From positions 62,001 to 126,000 of the forward strand of contig JBBMOL010000253.1 of NCBI GenBank assembly GCA_037954665.1: DNA of 64,000 nucleotides, written 5' to 3'. The translations under genes were made by a program, and so were the position numbers. A model generated the notes under the pieces. The model made no database searches. It saw only the letters and a list, made by a program, of their open reading frames with translations, and was not told where the DNA came from. Below, one piece after another: positions 1 through 11,634 of the stretch. Position 1 is the first letter of the stretch. The number at the start of each line of letters is the position of its first letter. Source of the stretch: Laguncularia racemosa. Its lineage: Eukaryota > Streptophyta > Magnoliopsida > Myrtales > Combretaceae.

Positions 1-220
1 CAAAACAAACATAGAACCCAGACCAAGTGGATGGGAGCAATCCAACTATACATCGGGCTTTAGTTAACTTGACACCTATGTGCCATTTGTCTCAAACATC
101 AAATCAACCACTCCGAATTGATTTATGATTATCATTCGTGACGCCTCTGTGTCATCGCACTTCTCAAGTGCTCAACATGTAATCACATGTACATCCCTCC
201 TAAGTCCTCACATACCTAAG

Positions 221-267
<47 letters not shown>

Positions 268-1240
268 CTACACATATATATAGGTTTGTAACATAGCTTT
301 AACTAAAGGACAATTTACTGGGCACCTTCCCTCACTTACTTAAAAAGGTAAGAAAATAGGATTGTTAAGTTGCAAAACTAAAGTTACACTCATGTTTGTA
401 TAGTTATTTGCATGAGCATATTTTATAGATATAATAGAAAAATAATTTACCTAAGCATGTTTTTATATTCAGAAGTAAACTCTGATATGTATACATAATG
501 ATATTCACATATCCTATTCTAACTATGCAAACCTACTTGGTAGCTATAGAGGAAAAGTTAGGTTTATGTATTTTGGTTTAGTTTGAAGAAAACAATTTAA
601 AATCATGATATTAGACTTGTAATAATAGCACTACCAAGATGGTGCGAAGTGCTATCTACCAATAACCCATGCTAATTTCTATATCAATACACTAGCATTT
701 ATCTATAGTGTACCTAATTACTAGTTTCTTCGTAATTTCTTTCCTAAGCTCAATTAACCCCACTATATAACTCAAAATTAACTATATCACATCCAATTAC
801 AACTATAACAAAGCAAACGAATTCACATACATATCATATCAACACATAACACAACATTGTAGTATATCATTATGTTTCCCACTCACCTGTTTATACTTGT
901 CATAGTACTAATCGTCATTAAGTGATCCCGACATGTGGTCTCATCATTGAACATAGTATCAAAGGATTGGCTACAGCAACTCCATGCAATTTTCATTAGA
1001 CTTTTCGATTTCCCATTAACTCCCATCTCTTCTCAAACTCTCCAATGCCTTTTTCCACACTCACATTCACAATCATTTTACCAATGGCACATCGCATTTC
1101 TCGGGTCTTCCTTTTACAACTTGAACACTTGATCAAGCTACTAAAGCCACCGTTACCACATCGGTGACACCTCTTTTTCCTATTTACTCTTGCACACAGT
1201 CACACTCACCTCCTTCATGTAATTCCCTCTTCTTCCTCGG
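1..1240. other. Non-coding AT-rich stretch
   Basis: I see no gene here. The stretch is AT-rich and all reading frames are short. A dinucleotide repeat lies near 224-264, and the short frame at 935-1132 has no recognisable domain. The 3' part runs into LTR-type sequence. Confidence 0.6.
224..264. repeat. (AT)n microsatellite
   Basis: Uninterrupted alternating A/T over about 40 bases. It is a simple sequence repeat and probably length-polymorphic. Confidence 0.95.
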
Positions 1241-2102
1241 TTTCACCTTTCTTGATGAGATCCATGATGAGAGCCAAGCCGGAAGAAGAAATGTGGATCC
1301 TCTTGAAGTGTCGCCTGGACCGATCACAAGAAATCTAGCAAAACGATTCAAGGAAGCACTTAACGGGTTGATAAAGGTTATCCATAAAGCCGGAAAGGAT
1401 TGAAGCAATCATGAAGTTGGAACGGATTGGAACAACCATGGGAAGACCCTTGCTTTTATACAAGTCACACCGGATATGGGTTGAAGAGAGCGTGTATGTT
1501 CAAGGCACGACCAAGTAGGAATTCCAAGATTGCACAGAATCATACACGGCTAGATACACGGTTAAAAGGCACGGCCGTGTATGGAGTCAAGCAACTCCAC
1601 AGGAAGGTACACGACCAGAAGTACACGGTCGTGTATGTGGCCGAAATGTGCACAGAAAAGTACACGGCCAAAGTACACGATCATGTCCACGGCCATGTAT
1701 CCCCTGCCGGCCAGCATGTTCTGTTTTCGTGTTTTTACGCAACTTATCTAAGCTACGTCGTTTTGGACTTGTTTTTCACATATTGTAACCCTAGTATAAA
1801 AGCTCCTAGGGTTTAGAACAACTAAGAATTTACATCTTTGAACATTAAACACTTTTGAGAGGCACCTCTCTTGGTTCTTCAAGAACTAATTTGAACTTAT
1901 CGGATTGATTTCCGTGGCGTTCACCCCGACTTATCAATCGGTCTTTCATCCCGATTGTGGCGTCTTCACATTATACCAAGGTTCTTGTCTCGCTTATAGA
2001 CAACGAGTTGCGGTTTCCACTTTAGGTGTTTGGGCGTCTTAAGCAACGAATTCCGAACGTATTGGTATTGGGTTTCGTCACGGGTTGGCATGGTTCGTAT
2101 CA
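1241..2102 (+). mobile_element. LTR fragment of a Ty3/gypsy-type element with pol tail
   Basis: The left part (about 1,250-1,403) encodes a tail containing GPITRNLAKRFKEALNGL, typical of the extreme C-terminus of plant gypsy polyproteins where they run into the 3' LTR. A promoter-like TATAAAA follows near 1,796. The right end resembles the family C LTR end at 54,340-54,530: both share segments on the ACTTATCAAT and TACCAAGGTTCTTGTCTCG themes and finish in a CACGGGTT...TCA terminus. At 2,102 the sequence switches directly to family A internal DNA. I found no matching target duplication, so this is a truncated or recombined remnant. Orientation + is inferred from the tail frame and the LTR end. 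Confidence 0.6.
1540..1705. repeat. CACGGCCGTG-type palindromic repeat cluster
   Basis: Several variants of the palindrome ACACGGCCGTGT (cacggctag, cacggttaa, cacggccgtgtat, cacggtcgtgtat, cacggccatgtat) occur within about 165 bases. The cluster is GC-rich in an AT-rich window. The same motif set fills the LTRs of element B1 (58,020-58,310 and 63,165-63,460). Confidence 0.75.
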
Positions 2103-3750
2103 AATTACTTTCACACTTTAATTGTTTTGTTTGAATTCAAATTCCACTACTCAACTTTCCTTTTCTTACTTTGGTTTCACACCAATTACTTCACAATGGG
2201 CAGTACCTCAACACATACAAAAATACACAACTTCACCGCCACACTTCTCCTCTTTTACTAACGGCTCCACACCAATCATGCCTCTAACAACAATTGTCTA
2301 TTCTAGACACACTAAAACCCACACCAATTGCACACACTCTTCACTAAATTTACAAAAACACAACTCTACACACACACCTCTTCAAGTTACGGTGCACATT
2401 CCCCACTTCCACACAAATATCAAGTCACAACTCCAACAACAAAGGTAGCTCAAATTTCAAATTCAAAATCAGTTCAATAAGTGCAAGATTCCACAAATGG
2501 TAAGGAGCTATTTCAAATTCAAATAACATACAATTAAACAATCACTTAATGTATGTTTTAAAATTCAAATTGCTTCTTAACTCACACCTCAATTCTGAAA
2601 ATTCAAATATGAAAATTACAACTTGCTACTCCTCACTTCCGAAAATACACTACACAATTCTTCAAAGTTTACACTTCCTTGCTACAACACACCCCAATTC
2701 ACCAATCACACCGCAAACCATAAACAATGGCAGCAACAAAATTCAATTTCCACTTTTTTAATGCAACCTCTTCCACAAATGGTAAGAAACAAATTCAAAT
2801 TCAAATTCAAATAATCATACAATAACTTCTTCAAGTTAATGGAATGTGTTTGAATTCAAATGACTTCCTTTTTCCCACACAAGTTCAAATCTGAAAATTG
2901 TAAAAGACAATCACAATTCCAAAATCATCAACACACCATTCACTCTTCTTTGCTTTCCAAATTTTTCCACTTTTTCCAAGTGATCACAAATGAGCATAAA
3001 GAAACACTACTCTTCCTCACGGCAAGCTTAAGTATACCACATTGAAACTCCTTCAATCAACACACACAATACACCATACATACATACACACATACACATG
3101 CTCTTCTACTCACGGTGATCTCAATAACAAATGAGCTACAACAAGTCTTTTAAGTCAACTTCAACAAGCAGCAAATTCAACTCCTCAACAAGACAATTAC
3201 GTAACCTTAATTCACAACACACAATTTCGTATCACAAATTGAAGAACCCTAATTGAAATGAGGATCACAAAAATTTCCTTCTCTCAACTTGTGCTCTAAT
3301 ACTAAATTATGACATGCTTAAAACCAAGATTAAGCACATACAAAACCAATTTGAAAGACAATCAAACTAGTAATCAAATGGTGCAAATCCTCACTATTTA
3401 TAAACCAATTCCACAACACCACATGATCAATATTGAAATGAACCAAGTATGCGTAGCTCTGATACTAAAAAGACGATGTGCCTAAAAGGGAATTAAGCAC
3501 AAGAAAAAATAATCCAAATAACAACCCCAAAAGACAAGACCAAATCGGTTCACTTTTAGAGCAAAATTGGACTATAACCCCTAAATGCAATCTTTGATCC
3601 GAATGATGTATTTCATACAATGATTAACACAGTGAAGTATTCCTCAATGAAGATTACAAATTATACTTGAATACCACATGAAATAATACATAAATTCAAT
3701 AAGAACAATGACCGTAATTCCACCTTCCAAATGGATTGATTTCACGGTTC
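2103..3750 (-). mobile_element. Family A element, rearranged copy: leader plus partial 5' LTR
   Basis: The non-coding leader (2,103-3,290) aligns by eye with the leader of A1 (about 9,035-10,412), including the repeated module of AATGGTAAG...CAAATTCAAATTC. It is followed by a decayed primer binding site (reverse complement of TAGTATTAGAGC, 3,293-3,304), then an LTR from 3,310. A second internal end plus PBS-like site lies at 3,456-3,482. At about 3,750 the LTR stops and the sequence turns into family A coding DNA in the opposite orientation, so the copy is broken by an inversion-type junction. Confidence 0.7.
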
Positions 3751-4863
3751 AAGAGGTTAAAGACAGATCAGTAAACCTTCAAAGGTCCAAGAGGTTCTAA
3801 GATAAGTTAATAAAACTAGGAAGAAAAAGACCTTACTGTTGGGACAATGTGAGTTAGAGGAGGCCATAACAGATAAGAGACCGGTATATTTATTGCAGAT
3901 GAGGTATGCCCTCGAGATGGATGAGCATCAGCATCTACCCCCTATGATATCTCAGGTATTAGATGAGTACAGTGATCTTTTCATAAACAAATTGCCAGAG
4001 GGTTTACCACCTTTGAGAGGTATAGAGCATGCCATTAACTTCCAGCTAGGGTCAGTTTTACTAAATCGACCTATGTATCGCATGAATCTTGAAGAGGCTA
4101 AGGAATTGAAACGTCAGGTAGATAAGCTGGTAGAATGGGGTTTTTTCAGGGAGAGTCTTAGTCCTTATGCTGTTCCAACCCTTTTTGTCCTTAAAAAGGA
4201 TGGTACTTGGAGGATGTACATTAATAACCGAGCCATCAACAAAATTACCATCAAATACAGGTATCCTATTCCTAGATTTGATGATATGTTAGATGAAGTA
4301 TATAGTGCACATGTGTTCTCCAAGGTGGACCTTAAAAGTAGATATCATCAAATTCGGATGAGAGAAGGAGACGAGTGAAAGATCGCTTTTAAAACACGCC
4401 ATAGACTATATGAAAGGATGGTTATGCCATTTGGTTTGAGTAATGCTCCTAGTACATTTATGAGATTAATGAATCATGTAATGAAGGAGTTTTTAGGTAA
4501 ATTTGTTGTTGTTTATTTTGATGACATTTTAATATACAGCAAGTGCCTAGAAAATCAAGTGGAGCATCTTCAAGCGGTATTTTCAATCTTAAGGGTGCAA
4601 CAGTAGTTTGCAAATCTCTAGAAGTGTTCCTTCTACCAAACTAAGGTAACATTTTTGGGATTTATTGTATCTGGTTCTGGTATCAGGGTTGATGAGGAGA
4701 AAGTAAGGGCTATTAGAGAATTGCCAACACCAAAATCAATCGCTGAGGTAAGAAGTTTCCATGGACTAGCTTTATTCTATAGACGCTTTGTCCATAACTT
4801 CAATACTATTGTCAGTCCATTAACTGAACTGACTAAGAAAAATGTTCCTTTTATCTAGGGTGA
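3750..4863 (+). pseudogene. Ty3/gypsy pol pseudogene (reverse transcriptase)
   Basis: One reading frame with three internal stops (4,376-4,378; about 4,604-4,606; about 4,619-4,621) encodes a reverse transcriptase. Visible in order are the region before RT with PEGLPPLRG (about 4,000), the KKDGTWRMYINNRAINKIT block (about 4,193), KVDLKSRYHQIRM, the VMPFGLSNAPSTF block (4,419 on), the catalytic YFDDILIYSK (4,516 on), and the thumb-side FLGFIVSGSGIRVDEEKV. The first stop falls where family members have Trp (TGG to TGA). RNase H and integrase are missing: the frame ends at 4,858 and LTR sequence begins at 4,864. This is the only RT of family A in the window. It cannot make a functional enzyme. 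Confidence 0.9.
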
Positions 4864-5003
4864 TGATAAGAATCAAAAATCCTATAAGACCTATCACTAG
4901 GGCAAGAGCTAAAGGGTTATAAAATTTGGCAATGAGGATCCTCTTTAAACAATTCGACCCCAAAAATATTTATATAATAACTTATTTTCTGTTACTTATT
5001 TAA
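4864..5003 (+). mobile_element. Truncated family A 3' LTR start
   Basis: It begins TGATAAGAATC and follows the first 140 bases of the A2 and A3 LTRs (TCAAAATCCTACAAGACC theme, then GGCAATGAGGATCCTCTTT). The match is lost at about 5,003. The RT frame meets the LTR at a shared GATGAT, which suggests a microhomology deletion that removed RNase H and integrase. Confidence 0.75.
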
Positions 5004-6575
5004 TCACGACTTGTATCATACAATCCATAGTAAGGTGAGCTATATTGCCTGGTGAGATAGGAGTGCAATAGTCTCAATATTGCACACACACAAATAATTC
5101 ACACAAGTTCTCAGTCATATGCTATGCATGGGCAACCATCTGCAATGTAACATCGCATACGGTCTTCTAGTAACTAGCATGAAGTCTAAGGTTTACGCTC
5201 CCCTTAACCTTGGGTTAAGGATTCACATCACTACCATTAGTATCCAAGTCTCACAATCCATTTAGTTCGATCTTATCTCTTTATTAGGAATTGTCTTTTA
5301 AAGTTAATCCCTTAAGCTTCAAGCATAATTTAGAATCTAAGCATACACACCCTTAAGGACAGACTAGACTCAAAACCATCAAAGGTGCAACAATCCCCTA
5401 GTCAGAATAGTAATCTTATCCGATTACTTCCAATGTGCCCTATAATAGTAATGACCTTCATTTCTATGTAATGTCTCATGTAATGCATGTTAGGTTTTTA
5501 TTTCAGTCATAATAATTAATTTAATATTTCTAGGTGGCTATGTAAGAAATAGTCACATCAATGATAAATACTAAAAGCATCAATCATTTATAATCACATA
5601 ATAGTTTTCATAACTCATAAAAGACAAGTTATAAAAGTTTTGGGATAAATAATCACATTATATCCCACTTTTTGTACATACCCACTATAACATATTCCAT
5701 AGCGCATACATAGCAATCCATCCATAGCACATACACCACACTTAGCACACTCACACAGCTTGCCTATGCACACACATACTACACACCCCTACACTCCCAC
5801 TCTACATGCCCGTGCACTTCCGCTCTACATGTCCATACACTTCCGGTCTACATGCCCGTACACTTACGCACAATAGTAGCACTCACCTACCATCACATGT
5901 AGTACATACACATACTTAAGGCCTCACCATACACACACACACCTGATCACACACAACCCACATGCACACACTACAGTATGCAGCACACACTGTAATTGAC
6001 CAACACATACACGCACACTCTGCCTCACTCCAACACACCCCCATGATTACACACAACCACACATAGCACACACCACATGCTTAACACAGATATAGCACAA
6101 ACCACACATGCAACACGCACTACACACGCAGCACACACATACATAACATACGCTACACATGCAGCATAGACACAACACACCACATGCACTATAACACGCC
6201 ATAGCCCACACAACATGCCTACATATAGTATCACACAACACACCGCAACAACACAAACCACACACAACATAGCATACCATAACCCCAATGCACACCACAC
6301 CAAACCAACAAACATAACACACATACGCATAGAGTTACCCATAGCAACATGCACACAATACCTTCTCCCCTCACATAAACCACACATAACAGTAAGGCAC
6401 ACTCACACTCACTCCTGTACACCATTCTATGCACCACAACACAACTATACACACACCACACACAACACCTCTCACACCCAGCACACACCGGCACCTTGCA
6501 CATCCAACATACACTAACACAACACATAACACACATATGGTAGCACAACACACAGAGTATACCAATGCCTCTAGC
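5004..6575. other. Non-coding stretch before element A1
   Basis: No gene is supported. From about 5,690 the top strand becomes rich in C and A. Long open frames there, such as the Cys/Val-rich ones on the - strand at 6,025-6,646, come from the CA-rich composition and look nothing like a protein family. Confidence 0.7.
5690..6540. repeat. CA-rich degenerate low-complexity tract
   Basis: About 850 bases of imperfect CACA, CACATGC and ACACACCA words with very little G or T on the + strand. Short near-repeats such as CATGCCCGTGCACTTCCGCTC occur near 5,806-5,860. The tract is interrupted by A1 and continues weakly after 11,635 (CATACACATAACGC). Confidence 0.75.
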
Positions 6576-6580
6576 ACATA

Positions 6581-7798
6581 TGATGTGCCTAAAAGGGAGT
6601 TTAACCACATGCAAAACCAATTTAAACGATAATCAAACAATGTCAATCAAACTAGTAATCAAATGGCATAAACTTCTTCTATTTATGAACCGATTCCACT
6701 AACAAACATGTGATCAATCTTAATTCCAAGTATTATGATGCTCTGATACCAAAAAGATGATGTGCCTAAAACCAAGATTAAGCATATACAGATGAACTAA
6801 ATAACAATTCCTAAACGACAAGGTCAATTCAGTTCAATTTGGAGCAATATTGTTGCGTGAACCCTAAATGCAATAGTTGATCCGAATGATATATTCCATG
6901 AAATGAAATATCATAATGATATATTCCTCAATGAAGATCACTAATACTCTTAAATAACACATAAAATAATACACAAATTCAATAAGAACAATGATTGTAA
7001 TTCCACCTTCCAAAAGGATTGATTTCACGGTTCAAATGAAACAAATACTGATGGTAATTAAAAAGTGCTAAAAACCAATCAATTAGACAATAATAATTTG
7101 ATTACAAATGCAATCAAATCTGACCAAGAAAGCTTCAATCCAACTCTAGATATGACTCACTAGAGAAGAAAAGAAACACAATAAATAGAAATTGATATAA
7201 CTCACAATTTCTCCTTGTTGCACTCGCCACAATTCCAACTCTTATGATTGAAATTGATAAGAGGAATTGAACTAAGGAAGAACTCTAATTCTCTCACGTA
7301 AAAGTGTATGTCTATTCTGAAAAATTCTCTCCCAAAAACCCTACTTAAGCAAGTATTTATACTTACTCCCTTTAAGGTTAAAAAGTTTATAAAATTACAA
7401 CTATGCCACTTTTGGGTGACCAATCCTAAAAACATAATTACAAGCAAATGAAAAGTGTCCTAAAAACTTACAACATGAATAGTCCAAAGAAAATGAATTA
7501 CAAGTAAAAATAGTCTTCAGCATGCTAATTCTTCAATAGGATTCATCAGCCCAACTCATCGTCGGTTTAGGTCGGTCCATGGATAACCCACAAGCTGAGT
7601 CTAAGTGAGTTTGTCCATCACCTTATAAAGCATGATAAGTGTTCCTACTGTAATATACAATACATGAATAAGAGAAAAGAGGCTAGTAGAAAAATAATTC
7701 CTGGGTTAATTTGCTCAAAATGGGTCCTCATTGCCAAGATTTGAAACCCTTTGGTTCTTACTCTAATGATAAGTTTTGTTAGATTTTGATTCCCATCA
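6581..7798 (-). repeat. A1 3' LTR
   Basis: Direct repeat of 10,430-11,629. It carries an internal copy of its own end: GCTCTGATACCA (PBS complement, 6,740-6,751) followed by TGATGTGCC (6,758). The likely promoter box is the inverted repeat around TATAAA at 7,350-7,367. It is preceded, in element orientation, by a purine tract at 7,799-7,806. Confidence 0.9.
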
Positions 7799-8823
7799 TC
7801 TCCTCAGGCCTCAAAAAGATTTTTCCTCAAATCTGACAGATTAAATGCAATAAAGACTTTGTTTCCTCCTAGCAAGCCACTTAAAGAAGTATCACTACAG
7901 AATCCCAATATCTAAAATACCATAGGAGGTGATTGTTTTCCTTCCTCTATTTCTAGGATGTATCTCATCTACAACACAAATAATGACCCATTATCCACTG
8001 AGATCTCCCATGTCTCAACCCGTTCCACTAAAATTGTTTTCTTCTTCTCTAGCTCATTTGTATGGCACTGGCCCTCATGGCCCTCTAATGGTTGGTCCGA
8101 CTGCTCACAGCCCTCTAAAACCTCTAAAGGTGAACACAACTGTCTTTAAACAGTCTGGCTCTCTATTTATGAGCTCATCTGACTTTGACCCTCAGAATTC
8201 TCCAATGGTTTACTCAATTGCTCATGAGCCTCTAGTACCTCTGAAGGTTGGCATGTCTACTTCTGCATAATGTGGCCTTCTGAAGGTTGGTTCATGTGGT
8301 TGTGATTCTCAAGAATCTTTGATGGTCTATGGATCTTTTGCTGAACCTTTTGGACCTCTGAAGGCGACATCGGATTCAGAATAGTACGTTTTCCCTCCTT
8401 CTGGAATACATAAGTATTCTTGAAGCCATCATGTAAGACCCTCTTGTCATATAACCAAGGCCTGCCAAGCAATATATGGGATGCACACATAGGTAGAATA
8501 TCACACTCGATTTCATCATAGTATTTATCCCCTACATTGAAGGGTACCCTAGCCCTTTGGGTCACACAAAGACTATCCTGATCATTCAACCAATGTAGTG
8601 TATAAGGTTTAGGATACAGGGTAGTTACAAGTTTCAACTTCGATACTAATTATGTAGTTACAATATTAGTACAACTACCACCATCAACAATAATTACGTA
8701 AAAGTTTTCTTGTACCCTACAAGAAGTATGGAACGAATTTTTTCTTTATCCATCATCAATGGTTGGAGAAGAAGTTAATACTTAATGTACCAAAGTAGTA
8801 GAAGTATACACATCGTTTGACAT
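7799..8823 (-). pseudogene. A1 protease-tail ORF remnant
   Basis: In element orientation it starts at an ATG at 8,823. After early stops it shows the retropepsin-like active-site motif VDGGSCTNIV (about 8,690-8,660), then a stop at TAA near 8,649. It continues as the open frame 8,637-8,257, which contains HWLNDQD, FNVGDKYYDEIECDILPM and HILLGRPWLYDKRVLHDGF, blocks that are usual downstream of the protease in plant gypsy polyproteins. A Glu/Gln/Pro-rich linker follows. The frame then joins the polyprotein tail at GLLGGNKV without any RT or integrase and reads on into the LTR. Several stops make it non-functional as it stands. It is the only family A copy with the canonical DGGS motif. Confidence 0.8.
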
Positions 8824-10412
8824 GGTTGCTAACTAACTTCAACAAGTTAACAACACACTTCACTACAAGCGCCACAACAAAACAGCCTCACACACTTACA
8901 GTACACACACAACCAATACAAGAAATACTTATTGTCACTTCAAGTAAAGTCAAATAAAATAATTGAAGCACAAATAAATACTTCCAAGTAATTAAGAAAT
9001 TAAATTTAACCAACAAGTGTTTAAGTAATAAGTTTCAATTACTTTCACACTTTAATGTTTGTTTTTTAATTCAAATTCTACTACTCAAACCTTCCTTTTC
9101 TTGCCACAGTTTTACACTATAATAACCACAATGTGCAACACCTTACACTACACACAAATGTACAAATTCACAAGTGGCAATTCCTTTACTTACACATTCA
9201 CTCTGCCACATATACACACACAATTAACAATTCACTTATGGTGCACTATCTTCACCATAACTTACTTCAAATGTAGCACTTTCACCTTAACACACTCACA
9301 CTTCACGTTGCAACACTCCTTCACAATACAACTCCAATTGGCCAATCACAACAACTCACTTCACACCGCCACTTACAAACAAGGCAGCAATAAATTCAAA
9401 TTCCACTTTAAATGCAACCTCTTCTACAAATAGTAAGAAGCAAATTCAAATTCAAATAGTCATTTACTCAACTATCACACAATAACTTCTTTCAACTTAA
9501 AAAGTGGTGTTTGAATTTGAAATAATTTCCTTTTCTCCACACTCTTCAAATCTAGAAATGGTAAAAGACAACCACAATTCTGAAATCATCAACACTCAAT
9601 TCACTCTCCTTTGCTTTCAAAATTCAAACTACAATCCCGAAATCATCAACTCTCCTTTTTCTCTTCTTTGTTTTCAAATTTTCCACTTTTTCCAAGTGAT
9701 CACAAATGATCACAAAGAAACACTATTCTTCCTCATAGCAAGCTCAAGGACACCACGTTATAATTCATTCAATCAACATACACACACAATGCCACACACA
9801 CATACCCTTCACTTAACATAGAAACACAATGCCACACACACACTCCCCTCACTCATGATGCAGCACACACACACACTTCAACATGTTGCACTCCTCCACT
9901 TCAAACACAATTTCAAACCGCAACTTTACAAAGGCAGCTCAATTCAAATTCAAATGGTTTCACTTATTGTAACCTTTCCACAATTGGTAAGAAGCAACTT
10001 TCAAATTCAAATGAACACACAATAACTTCTACCACTTAATTTATGTTTTGAAAATCAAATAGCTTCCATATACTCCACATAATAATGCACAAGAATACTT
10101 CCTATTTTCGAAAACACACAAGTAAGGAATACACTTCCACTTTCTTCACAAACGAGATAATTTTTAAGTTCTAAATTTTGAATCAAGAAAATGTACTTCT
10201 ACTCCTTCCCTTCACAGAAATTCTCAACAATAAGGAGCTACAACAAGACCTCAAATTCTACTTCAACATAAAACAATTACAACTCCTCAACAATACAATT
10301 AAGTAACTCAATCCTCCATACACATACAATTTCGGATCAAAAGAAATGAAGAACCCTAATTGATAATGAAGATCATGAAATCAACAAACACCAATCCCTT
10401 CTCTTAACTTGA
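8824..10412 (-). other. A1 non-coding leader with repeated AATTCAAATT modules
   Basis: About 1.6 kb between PBS and ORF without a supported gene. It repeats a module of the form AATGGTAAGAAGCAAATTC..., then ACAATAACTTCTTC..., then GTTTGAATT-CAAAT at about 9,420-9,530 and 9,980-10,075. The same module occurs in the copies at 2,103-3,290 and, on the other strand, in A2 and A3. Confidence 0.65.
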
Positions 10413-10424
10413 GCTCCGATACCA
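10413..10424 (-). other. A1 primer binding site (tRNA-Met type)
   Basis: The - strand reads TGGTATCGGAGC five bases after the LTR end. Plant initiator tRNA-Met elements have TGGTATCAGAGC, so there is one difference. Confidence 0.85.
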
Positions 10425-10429
10425 AATTA

Positions 10430-11629
10430 TGATGTGCCTAAAAGGGGTATAAGCACATGCAAAACCAATTTGAATGACAATCAAACTAGTAATCAAATGG
10501 CACAAACTTCTTCTATTTATGAACCAATTCTACTAACAAGGATGTGATCAATCTTAATTCCAAGTATTATGATGCTCAAATACCAAAAAGATGATGTGCC
10601 TAAAACCAAGATTAAGCACATACAAATGAATCAAATAACAATTCCTAAAGGATAAGGTCAATTCGATTCAATTTAGAGCAATATTGTTGCGTGAACCCTA
10701 AATGCAATAGTTGATCCAAATGATATATTCCATGAAATGAAATATCACAATGATATATTCCTCAACGAAGATCACTAATACTCTTGAATACCACGTGAAA
10801 TAATGCACAAATTCAACAAGAACAATGACCGTAATTCCACATTCCAAAAGGATTGATTTCACGGTTCAAATGAAGCAAATATTGATGGTAATTAACAAGT
10901 GTTAAAAACCAATCAATTAGACAATAATAATTTGATTACAAATACAATCAAATCTGATCAAGAAAGCTTCAATCCAACCCTAGATATGACTCACTAGAGA
11001 AGAAAAGAAACGCAACAAATAGAAATTGATATAATTCACAATTTCTCCTTATTGCACTCGCCACAATTCCAACTCTTGAGATTGAAATTGATAAGAGGAA
11101 TTGAACTAAGGAAAAACCCTAATTCTCTCACATAAAAGTGTATATCTATTCTGAAAAATTCTCTCACCCAAAACCCTACTTAAGCAAGTATTTATACTTG
11201 CTCCCTTTAGGGTTAAAATGGTTACAAAATTGCAACTATGCCATGTTTAAGGTAGCCTAAAAATATAATTACAAGAAAATGAAAAGTGTCCCAAAAACTT
11301 ACAACATAAATAGTCCAAAGAAAATAAATTACAAGTAAAAATAGTCTTCAACATGCTAATTCTTCAATAGGATTCATCGGCTTAGCTCATCGCCGATTTA
11401 AGTCAGTCCATAGATAACCCACAAGTTGAGTTTGAGTGAGTTTGTTCATCGCCCTGTAAAGCATGATAAGTGTTCCTGTTAGAATATACAACACATGAAT
11501 AAGAGAAATGAGGTTAGTAAACAAATAATTCTTGAGTCAATTTGCTCAAAATGAGCCTTTATTGCCAAGATTTGAAATCTTTCGATTCTTGCTCTAATGA
11601 TAGGTTTTGTCGGATTTTGATTCCTATCA
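10430..11629 (-). repeat. A1 5' LTR
   Basis: Direct repeat of 6,581-7,798, about 1.2 kb. It has the internal end/PBS-like module at 10,574-10,600 (GCTCAAATACCA then TGATGTGCC) and the TATAAA inverted repeat GCAAGTATTTATACTTGC at 11,184-11,201. Confidence 0.92.
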
Positions 11630-11634
11630 ACATA

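Larger units (their letters stand above)
6581..11629 (-). mobile_element. A1: LTR retrotransposon, non-autonomous, with perfect TSD
   Basis: The two LTRs (6,581-7,798 and 10,430-11,629) both read TGAT...ATCA on the + strand. A perfect 5-bp target duplication ACATA flanks the element (6,576-6,580 and 11,630-11,634). On the - strand the order is 5' LTR, PBS, a leader of about 1.6 kb without coding, a short pol-derived frame with a retropepsin motif, a purine tract, then the 3' LTR. RT, RNase H, integrase and gag are absent. The element therefore needs proteins from elsewhere to move. Confidence 0.93.

Noticed and set aside
1540..1705. CRISPR-like array
   Set aside because: Repeats are short, variable and palindromic with irregular spacing, in plant LTR DNA. 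There are no uniform spacers and no cas genes.
1265..2102. Solo LTR with borders at 1,265 and 2,102
   Set aside because: The flanking 5-mers ATCCA and AATTA do not match, and the right border is a junction with family A leader, so borders cannot be trusted.
6025..6646. Overlapping Cys/Val-rich and Thr/His-rich open frames on both strands
   Set aside because: They come from a CA-rich low-complexity tract. Frames on both strands are open at the same place and none has a domain or a plausible composition.
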